From Agitococcus lubricus (GTDB lineage: Bacteria > Pseudomonadota > Gammaproteobacteria > Pseudomonadales > Moraxellaceae), in assembly GCF_003051055.1 (NCBI RefSeq), contig NZ_QAON01000006.1:124001-188000 (forward strand): DNA of 64,000 bases, in the 5' to 3' direction. The first letter of the stretch is position 1. Each line of letters begins with the position of its first letter. The translations under genes and the position numbers were made by a program. Positions 51,037 to 57,718 of the stretch are shown piece by piece. The notes beneath the pieces were generated by a model. It had not been told where the DNA came from. It saw only the letters and a list, made by a program, of their open reading frames with translations, and searched no databases.

Positions 51037-51897
51037 TTATGCTGCTAGGTTTACTTTTTTGGCTACGTATTGGTCTAGCAACGCCAAAGCACGCGCACGT
51101 AATGCATGGCTATCACGTTGATTAGGATGAAAACTGGGTTTGTAATAAGCCAAATAATGCGGCAACATACCTCTAAAAAAGCCTTTACGGCCAATCAGCT
51201 TACTTAAGCCCTGCGCAATCGCTTTTAGATTACGTTGTTGTCCTTCGGCTTGTAGTAATTTGACCGTGTGTAGCCCCGTAAAAAAGCTGAATAACACCGT
51301 CGTAAACGCCATTTCGCTGACGCGTATCCAATAATCGCCTACCGTTTGTTGATAAACATCATAGGCGACTGCTTTATGTTCACTTTCTTCAATCGCATGC
51401 CATAACCATAAGGGTTTTAAGCGGTCATCTATTCCATCTAAAAACTCTGGATGCGCTAAAATCACTTCTGCAAACATGGCGGTAAAGTGCTCTAAGGCGC
51501 AGGTTTTTGCGAGCATACGTGCTTTAGACAGATGTTTTTCCTCAAAGGCAATGCCTTGTTTCACCATCTTATCAATATCATCAACAGGCACGCCTTTACG
51601 CATCATAAATTCATTAAAAGCCTGATGTTCTTTACCATGATGTGCTTCTTGACCAATAAACGCACGTACTTCTTGCAGTAATTGCGGGTCAGTAATTTGG
51701 TCTTGATAATGACGCACCGCGCGCATAAACATGCGCTCTCCTTCAGGAAACACACCCGACAACCCTGTCAATAACATCGTCAACATGGGGTTGTTATCAA
51801 ACCAATATTTAGGAATATCATCGTCGAAGTTAAAATCCATGTGACGTACAGGAATATTGGCAGTCCCTACAGCGCTAATTGTTTTTACGGCTGACAT
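51037..51897 (-). CDS. Ferritin-like metal-dependent hydrolase (PF10118)
   Basis: A 286-residue protein of the PF10118 'predicted metal-dependent hydrolase' family. Glu and His residues in the spacing of a carboxylate-bridged di-metal site are present: E84 and H87/H91 in GQEAHHGKEH, E136-H137 in CALEHFTA, and E170 to H174 in HAIEESEHK. The actual reaction is unknown. A membrane-like segment (MAFTTVLFSFFTGL) lies in the C-terminal half. It is a common companion of flavin monooxygenases and fatty-acid modifying genes in related bacteria, and here the broken monooxygenase is its neighbour. Confidence 0.85.
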   Translation of the reverse strand: MSAVKTISAVGTANIPVRHMDFNFDDDIPKYWFDNNPMLTMLLTGLSGVFPEGERMFMRAVRHYQDQITDPQLLQEVRAFIGQEAHHGKEHQAFNEFMMRKGVPVDDIDKMVKQGIAFEEKHLSKARMLAKTCALEHFTAMFAEVILAHPEFLDGIDDRLKPLWLWHAIEESEHKAVAYDVYQQTVGDYWIRVSEMAFTTVLFSFFTGLHTVKLLQAEGQQRNLKAIAQGLSKLIGRKGFFRGMLPHYLAYYKPSFHPNQRDSHALRARALALLDQYVAKKVNLAA

Positions 51898-52128
51898 ACA
51901 CGAATCCTCTTACAATACACAGCTAGTGTGTTTATCATCATAAGAACAGAATCCTTCGCCCCAAGCTATCATCGTGGCATTTGACAAGAGACTCTGTTCG
52001 GTTCTTTGATGTATAGAGTATCGTCCAACTTTATCTAATAGTTAATGTACTATCGTGCCATAGTTACTGTCAGTTTAGGCCACACTTTGGTAAACTGACT
52101 TTTTAATTAAGACAACCCCGCGACAATA

Positions 52129-52896
52129 ATGGCCAAACAGAAATCCAGCCCACCTGATGATGTGCTCTATGCATTTGAAACAGAGCATAGTGTTAGTCTA
52201 CAATTTAATCACGACTCGCTACAAAGTGTGATGCGAAAACAAGACCCTTATGCCCTCGCCTTTGAATATACACAGGTGATGATGGGTTTTATGCCCTTAC
52301 TCTCGCAAACACCTGAACATCTACTACTGATTGGTTTAGGCGGTGGCTCGTTATCGAAATTTTGTTATAAACACTACCCCAACACACGGGTGACAACCGT
52401 CGAAATTAGTGCTGAAGTGATTGCTTATCGGCATAAATTTAAGATTCCTGCCAATACGGCACGTTTTAAGGTGATCGAAGCCGATGGGGCTGTCTACGTC
52501 CAAGATAAAGTATCGTGTTATGAAATCATTTTATTAGATGCCTATACAGGTCAAGGTTTACCTGACGCTGTCGCTAGTGAAACTTTTTACCATCATTGTT
52601 ATCAAGCCTTAAAAGAAAATGGCATATTAGTGGTCAATTTATGGCGCAAAGACCCGTATTTTAGACGTAATTTGGCAAGGCTTGAGCGTTGTTTTGATAA
52701 CAAAGTATTAACCGTGAAATGCCAAAGTGGTAACGAAATTGTCTTTGCCTTCAAAAAGCCTCAATTAGAAGCCTTTGATAAAGTCTGGAAAAGAGCCTTA
52801 AGTTATCAACAGCAAACACAATTAAATCTACCGCAATGTTTAGAAGATATGGTTTTAAGTCTTAAAAATGATTGGTTTTATCAATCATCACCGTAA
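52129..52896 (+). CDS. Spermidine-synthase-like methyltransferase-fold protein
   Basis: A 255-residue protein with the SpeE-type Rossmann fold: LLIGLGGGSLSKF (residues 66-78), TTVEISAEVIAYRHKF with the acidic Glu after strand two, and EIILLDAYTGQGLPD. The N-terminal beta-domain of genuine spermidine synthases is short here, and the polyamine-binding residues cannot be confirmed. It may be a true aminopropyltransferase or one of many related proteins without this activity. The stop overlaps the start region of the MATE gene's open frame, and the two genes are separated by only 28 bases, so they are probably co-transcribed. Confidence 0.8.
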   Translation: MAKQKSSPPDDVLYAFETEHSVSLQFNHDSLQSVMRKQDPYALAFEYTQVMMGFMPLLSQTPEHLLLIGLGGGSLSKFCYKHYPNTRVTTVEISAEVIAYRHKFKIPANTARFKVIEADGAVYVQDKVSCYEIILLDAYTGQGLPDAVASETFYHHCYQALKENGILVVNLWRKDPYFRRNLARLERCFDNKVLTVKCQSGNEIVFAFKKPQLEAFDKVWKRALSYQQQTQLNLPQCLEDMVLSLKNDWFYQSSP

Positions 52897-52924
52897 CCCC
52901 CTACCACCTCACCGAGATATTTCA

Positions 52925-54298
52925 ATGAGTCCTTGGCAACAAGAACTAAAAGCACTTTTACAGTTAACCGCCCCGATTCTCGTTACGCAACTGGCACAAG
53001 CTGGTTATGGTTTCATTGATACCGTGATGGCTGGTCAAGTTTCTGCACTCGATTTAGCGGCGGTTGCCATTGGCTCGAGTGTTTGGTTACCCCTATTTTT
53101 ATTGATTTCTGGCATTGTCATGGCCACAACTTCCTTAGTTGCGGCCGCACACGGTGCAGGTCGTTACCATGATATTCCTCATATTACCCATCAGGCTTTA
53201 TGGCTTGGAGGCTTTATTGGCCTGCTAGCTATGCTACTGATGCAAAAAATCAGTGTTATTTTTCCGCTACTTGATGTCCCTGCACACCTACAAGCGCCCA
53301 CCGAACTGTATTTACAGGGCGTATCTTATGGTATGCCAAGTGTCGCTATTTTTTGTGTGCTTCGTTTTTATAGTGAAGCCTTAGGTCATACCCAACCGAT
53401 TATGGTGATTAGTTTGTTGGGTATTTTGCTCAATATTCCTGCTAATTATGTCTTTATTTATGGCCTATGGGGCTTACCTAAAATGGGCGGAGCGGGTTGT
53501 GGCTGGGCAACCGCATTAGTCATGACGACGATGATGCTTGTTCTATTTATATATGTACTACGTGCACAAGCCTTTGCCAAGGTTCGTTTATTAGCCTCCG
53601 ATATTCGCCCTCATGTCGGCTTAATTTGGCGTATTACACAATTAGGCTTTCCGATTGGCGCGGCTATTTTTTTTGAAGTCAGTTTATTTTCCTGTATTGC
53701 GGTGTTAGTCAGCCCTTTTGGAGAATTAGTCGTTGCTGCCCATCAAATCAGCCTTTCGGTCACCTCCTTATTATTTATGATTCCGTTGAGCTTAGCGATT
53801 AGTATGACCATTCGCACAGGCATAGCTTATGGTAGACACGACCTAGCAGGTATCGCATTAACGCGACGCACAGGACTTATCACGACGACCAGTATCGCTT
53901 GTGTATCTGCGCTATGTATTATCCTTTTTAGTCATACCATTACTCCGTTGTATAGCTCCCACCCTCAAGTACAACAGTTGGCTGCACAACTACTCCTGTT
54001 TGCAGCCGCTTATCAAATATTCGATGCCTTACAGGTAGGCGCTGCGGGTTGTTTACGCGGTATTCAAGATACCAGAAGCCCGATGATAATGACCTTAATT
54101 GCCTACTGGTTAGTCGCATTACCGCTGGGGTATAGCTTGGGTATGTTTCCCTTATGGCAGCAACGTGCTTTAGAAGCATACGGCTTTTGGTTTGGTTTGG
54201 TGGTGGGTTTAGCCGTTGCCTGTGTACTATTGAATTGGCGATTGCATACCAGCTTAAAACGCTTAGCACAACGCTGGTCGGCTGATACACACAGATAG
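52925..54298 (+). CDS. MATE-family multidrug exporter (NorM-like)
   Basis: A 457-residue membrane protein with twelve predicted helices in two similar halves. The NorM-type signatures are visible: LLQLTAPILVTQLAQAGYGFIDTVMAGQVSALDLAAVAIGSS at the start, and the second half opening with TQLGFPIGAAIFFEVSLF. These export cationic dyes and fluoroquinolones by Na+ or H+ exchange. The ATG at 52925 (MSPWQQELKAL) has GAGA eight bases upstream and is preferred to an upstream ATG inside the previous gene. It follows the SpeE-like gene closely. Copy 2 of the miniature element lies beyond its stop. Confidence 0.92.
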   Translation: MSPWQQELKALLQLTAPILVTQLAQAGYGFIDTVMAGQVSALDLAAVAIGSSVWLPLFLLISGIVMATTSLVAAAHGAGRYHDIPHITHQALWLGGFIGLLAMLLMQKISVIFPLLDVPAHLQAPTELYLQGVSYGMPSVAIFCVLRFYSEALGHTQPIMVISLLGILLNIPANYVFIYGLWGLPKMGGAGCGWATALVMTTMMLVLFIYVLRAQAFAKVRLLASDIRPHVGLIWRITQLGFPIGAAIFFEVSLFSCIAVLVSPFGELVVAAHQISLSVTSLLFMIPLSLAISMTIRTGIAYGRHDLAGIALTRRTGLITTTSIACVSALCIILFSHTITPLYSSHPQVQQLAAQLLLFAAAYQIFDALQVGAAGCLRGIQDTRSPMIMTLIAYWLVALPLGYSLGMFPLWQQRALEAYGFWFGLVVGLAVACVLLNWRLHTSLKRLAQRWSADTHR

Positions 54299-54416
54299 GT
54301 ATCGTGAATGCTTGGGCTAAGTAGCCTTCACAATCGGTATTCTTTATATCGGACTGCAAGGTAACAGTGCGGTGACGTTAGATGTATGCCGCACTGTACT
54401 TGAGCGGGTTAAGATG

Positions 54417-54562
54417 TAATGCCTGTCAGTTAAGCCATTTTTGCCGACTTCGACTCCGCTCAGGGAATGCAAAAATGCGCCCTGAGCTTGGCCAGCCCTG
54501 AGCCAGCCGAAGGGTCGAAGGGCGGTTTTTAAGTACCAATTTTTCTTAACTGACTGGCATTA
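54417..54562. mobile_element. 146-bp MITE, copy 2, with IS4-like ends
   Basis: Ends TAATGCCTGTCAGTTAAG and CTTAACTGACTGGCATTA, 17 of 18 matched as inverted repeats. The 11-mer GGGTTAAGATG stands on both sides (54406-54416 and 54563-54573), a perfect target duplication. Relative to copy 1 it has about eight substitutions and an 8-bp insertion that extends a GAAGGG repeat. It sits between the convergent MATE and tusA genes, and the right target copy contains the tusA stop codon. Confidence 0.93.
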
Positions 54563-54565
54563 GGG

Positions 54566-54808
54566 TTAAGATGCGCCTTTTTGAATCACATAATAATATT
54601 CACCTTCTGCTGTTTGCGTTTGACTCACTAAATGATGACGTAAAAACTGACAAAACTTAGGAATATCACGCTGCGTAGAAGGGTCAGTAGCATATACTGC
54701 TAATAACTCACCCGCTTGCATCTGTCTCACCACCTTATGTAGCATCATCACAGGTTCAGGGCAATTTAAGCCACGGGCATCTAATTGATGTTGAATCGTT
54801 TCTTGCAT
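54566..54808 (-). CDS. tusA: TusA-family sulfur carrier protein
   Basis: An 80-residue TusA-like protein with the sulfur-carrying C16 in the family's CPEP motif ([19 protein letters not shown]). TusA relays sulfur from cysteine desulfurase toward 2-thiouridine in tRNA and to other pathways. It is the third gene of purU-MFS-tusA, with gaps of only 4 and 3 bases between the genes. Its stop codon TAA lies in the target duplication of the adjacent miniature element, so the element inserted exactly at the end of the gene without altering the protein. Confidence 0.92.
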   Translation of the reverse strand: MQETIQHQLDARGLNCPEPVMMLHKVVRQMQAGELLAVYATDPSTQRDIPKFCQFLRHHLVSQTQTAEGEYYYVIQKGAS

Positions 54809-54812
54809 CGTT

Positions 54813-56045
54813 TTAACGCTTTAACCAGCGCCCCCATTGCACGACAGGCCATAATAAACACAACGCAATAAAAGCAGCGAGCAGGTAATAGGCAGTGTAA
54901 CCAATAGCATCCGTCACTACCCCCGCAATCAGACCTGCTGAACCGCCAAAAATCGCCAAAATACTAACTTGCAGGGTAAAATCTGCCCCCGCATGGTCTC
55001 GGCGACATTGGTCCATCACGGCTGTTAATAGCGCGACTGTTGCCATACCACTGACCCAATGGTCGGCGGCATTGACGCCATAGACGAGCCACGGCTCAAT
55101 CTCACCTGTCTGTTGCCATTGCCACGACAAAAGTGCATAACTGCCTATGCCTATGGATTGTAATAAACCAAAACTGATTAAGGCTTTATAACGCCCTATA
55201 CGTTGAATCAGCCATCCTGCCATCAACGCCCCGAGCAAGGTAGCCATAGAGCCTAAAACACTGACATAGAGGCCGATTTGTTGCAATTGTAACCCCATAT
55301 CAATCATCATCGGTTTGACCATTGCCGACCCCAAGCCATCGCCCACTTTGTAGGTAATAAGAACCCACACCCATGCCTTGAATGCAGGATGGCTGATGAA
55401 ACTCTTAAATACCTCTGCATAAGGACGCTGTGCTTCCAATGGTGATACTTCGACGACGGGCTCCCGATAAAATAAAATGGGCAGCGTCATGATGGCTAAT
55501 AACATTGCCATTAAAATAAACGCCAATTGCCAATCCCATACCCCCACCAAATAGAGCAAAAATCCGCCACCAATAATCAAACCCAGTCGGTAGCCCACCA
55601 CTTGTAAACTATTGCCTAAACCACGTTCTTCATAATTTAAGGAGCGTACCGCCAGCGCATCACTGGCAATATCTTGTGTTGCTGCAAATAAGTTCAATAA
55701 AAACATCAAGACAAAAAATTGATAAATACCCGTTGATGTTTTCAATAAATACGGGTCAAACATCGAAATAACTAGTAATAAAGCCATACTAATGGCTTGT
55801 AATGGCAGAATCCAAGACCGAGAACGGCCTAAGTGGGCTGAGTAATATTTATCAACATACGGCGCCCACAAAAACTTTAATGCCCATGGAATTGCCAACA
55901 AACTGGTAAAACCAATGATAGTCAAAGACACATTATAACTGCGTAAAATGGCGGGTAAGGCTTGGGTAAAAATCCCCGTAGGCAAACCTTGGGCAACATA
56001 CAAAGACAGTAGAACGGCAAGCCGTATAGGAAGTTGTGGTGTCAT
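54813..56045 (-). CDS. MFS permease of the AmpG/RhtX type
   Basis: A 410-residue membrane protein with about twelve helices. It belongs to the group that includes AmpG muropeptide permease and the RhtX/FptX siderophore importers: [16 protein letters not shown] early, then [16 protein letters not shown] in the middle and a second-half repeat ([24 protein letters not shown]). Length fits RhtX/FptX better than the longer AmpG, but the motifs are shared, and no siderophore or beta-lactamase gene is nearby. It is in the middle of the purU-MFS-tusA operon. Confidence 0.82.
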   Translation of the reverse strand: MTPQLPIRLAVLLSLYVAQGLPTGIFTQALPAILRSYNVSLTIIGFTSLLAIPWALKFLWAPYVDKYYSAHLGRSRSWILPLQAISMALLLVISMFDPYLLKTSTGIYQFFVLMFLLNLFAATQDIASDALAVRSLNYEERGLGNSLQVVGYRLGLIIGGGFLLYLVGVWDWQLAFILMAMLLAIMTLPILFYREPVVEVSPLEAQRPYAEVFKSFISHPAFKAWVWVLITYKVGDGLGSAMVKPMMIDMGLQLQQIGLYVSVLGSMATLLGALMAGWLIQRIGRYKALISFGLLQSIGIGSYALLSWQWQQTGEIEPWLVYGVNAADHWVSGMATVALLTAVMDQCRRDHAGADFTLQVSILAIFGGSAGLIAGVVTDAIGYTAYYLLAAFIALCLLWPVVQWGRWLKR

Positions 56046-56048
56046 GAT

Positions 56049-56915
56049 TTAAGCAAACACAATGGTTTTGTTGCCATATACAATCACGCGGTCTTCTAAA
56101 TGCCAACGTACCGCACGCGCCAAGACATTACGCTCTACATCCTCCCCTAATTCACGTAAGGTCTCGACATTATCACCGTGCGATACACGCTCTACCGCTT
56201 GTTCAATAATCGGGCCTTGGTCTAGGTCGGCAGTCACATAGTGCGCGGTCGCGCCAATTAACTTTACGCCTTTATCATGTGCCTGTTGATAAGGATTTGC
56301 ACCCACAAATGCAGGTAAAAAAGAATGGTGAATATTGATAATTTTATTTGGCCAGTGTTGTACAAAATCGGCACTTAATACTTGCATATAACGGGCTAAT
56401 ACTACTAAGTCGTTACCTTGCAACAAGCTCTGAATTTCTGCCTCTGCTTCTTGTTTATTTTCTTTGGTCACCTTTATCAGATGAAAAGGTACGTTAAAGC
56501 CTTCTACTGCTTCTTTAAGGTCAGGATGGTTACTAATGACCATACTGACGTCACACGCCAAACCACCGCGAGACCAACGCCATAATAACTCTAATAACGC
56601 ATGGTCATATTTAGAGACTAAAATCGCCACTTTTTTACGGTCAGCGGCATAACTTAATTGCCAGCTCATGTTGTAGCGTTTCGCCACTGCCTCGCCAAAG
56701 GTTTGGGCAAACACTTGTCTAGACAAATCAAGATGCGGCGTTTGAAACTCCAGACGCATAAAATAAGTCCCCCCTTCAGGCGCCGTAGAATATTGGTCTA
56801 AGGCGGTAATGTTGGCGCCGTGATTGTATAAAAAAGTGGATACTGCACTGACAATCCCTGATTTATCTGGACAAGTAATCAATAATCGTGCGGTCGTATT
56901 TACGGAGTTTGTCAT
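56049..56915 (-). CDS. purU: Formyltetrahydrofolate deformylase PurU
   Basis: A 288-residue enzyme that hydrolyses 10-formyltetrahydrofolate to formate and tetrahydrofolate, balancing one-carbon units. It has an N-terminal ACT domain ([33 protein letters not shown]) and a C-terminal formyltransferase-like domain with the catalytic set in [10 protein letters not shown] and [16 protein letters not shown] (Asn, His and Asp). The ATG at 56915 is chosen; the frame opens 24 bases earlier at a TTG with no ribosome site. It heads the purU-MFS-tusA operon, an unusual grouping that links folate and sulfur-carrier functions only by position. Confidence 0.95.
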   Translation of the reverse strand: MTNSVNTTARLLITCPDKSGIVSAVSTFLYNHGANITALDQYSTAPEGGTYFMRLEFQTPHLDLSRQVFAQTFGEAVAKRYNMSWQLSYAADRKKVAILVSKYDHALLELLWRWSRGGLACDVSMVISNHPDLKEAVEGFNVPFHLIKVTKENKQEAEAEIQSLLQGNDLVVLARYMQVLSADFVQHWPNKIINIHHSFLPAFVGANPYQQAHDKGVKLIGATAHYVTADLDQGPIIEQAVERVSHGDNVETLRELGEDVERNVLARAVRWHLEDRVIVYGNKTIVFA

Positions 56916-57091
56916 CTTTATCTGCTCAAAATTTACCAACGAGGAATACTTTAAAACACTATTTGCGTGAGCTTTGCATCATATCGCAGCTTTAATCCAT
57001 TTTTCACGCGCTTGAGCCTTGACAAGCGCACTTATTTTGCAAATCATCGCATACTATTGGAACTATCACCTTACAACACGCAGGAACAACA

Positions 57092-57622
57092 ATGAAACGC
57101 CTCACTGTTGCATTAATTGCCGCTCTTAGCAGCCCTCTCGTCTTAGCCGCCGAAAAGCCTTTTATTGGTATTGATTATCAAATGGGGACTTTGGAGTTTA
57201 ATAATAACATTGAGGCCGATACCTCTGCGGTTCGTCTTCGCTTAGGCACAGAAGTCAATCCCTATGTCGGTGTTGAAGCACATCTTATGAGCGGTCTAAA
57301 CGACGATACGGTCACTAAAAGTGGTGTCGATTATACGGTAGAAGTTGGAAGTGCCTATGCCGTCTTTGTACGTCCACAACTGAGCTTTGCTAAAGCAGGC
57401 AGTGTATATGCTCTGTTAGGTGCCGCCTATATTGATAAAAGCATTGAAACCAATAGTACGATTGGTAGCTTCGCAAAAACCAGCGGTTTTGAACACTCAG
57501 GTGCGGCAGGTGTAGGCTTAGATATCAATGTATACAAAGATTTCCGTATCAACGTGGACTACACTATGTATGCCAGTGATTTTAGTGCGATTAGCGCAGG
57601 TATTCGGATTCCATTAAACTAA
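57092..57622 (+). CDS. Small outer-membrane beta-barrel protein
   Basis: A 176-residue exported protein with a signal peptide (LTVALIAALSSPLVLA) and an eight-stranded-barrel pattern, OmpA/OmpX-like: FIGIDYQMGTLEF, AVRLRLGTEV, AYAVFVRPQLSFAKAGSVYALLGAAYID, AAGVGLDINVY, and a final amphipathic strand. The C-terminal residue is Asn rather than the usual aromatic, which is unusual for an outer-membrane barrel. The function is unknown. It is a single gene with a strong terminator after it. Confidence 0.78.
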   Translation: MKRLTVALIAALSSPLVLAAEKPFIGIDYQMGTLEFNNNIEADTSAVRLRLGTEVNPYVGVEAHLMSGLNDDTVTKSGVDYTVEVGSAYAVFVRPQLSFAKAGSVYALLGAAYIDKSIETNSTIGSFAKTSGFEHSGAAGVGLDINVYKDFRINVDYTMYASDFSAISAGIRIPLN

Positions 57623-57631
57623 ATCGCTCAT

Positions 57632-57666
57632 CAATAAAAAAGCCGCTTAATGCGGCTTTTTTATTG
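57632..57666. terminator. Bidirectional terminator after the small OMP gene
   Basis: A perfect 15-bp stem, CAATAAAAAAGCCGC with GCGGCTTTTTTATTG, around a five-base loop. It has an A-run in the left arm and a T-run in the right arm, so it can work in both directions. Confidence 0.95.
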
Positions 57667-57684
57667 ACTCAGATTATGGCGCCG

Positions 57685-57715
57685 TAAGAAGCTCGGCTTT
57701 TGACCGAGCTTCTTA
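57685..57715 (-). terminator. Second hairpin, just after the Ig-like gene
   Basis: A perfect 12-bp stem, TAAGAAGCTCGG with CCGAGCTTCTTA, loop of seven, starting three bases after the stop of the Ig-like gene (minus strand). It lacks a T-run; the terminator at 57632 would be reached next. Confidence 0.72.
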
Positions 57716-57718
57716 AGT

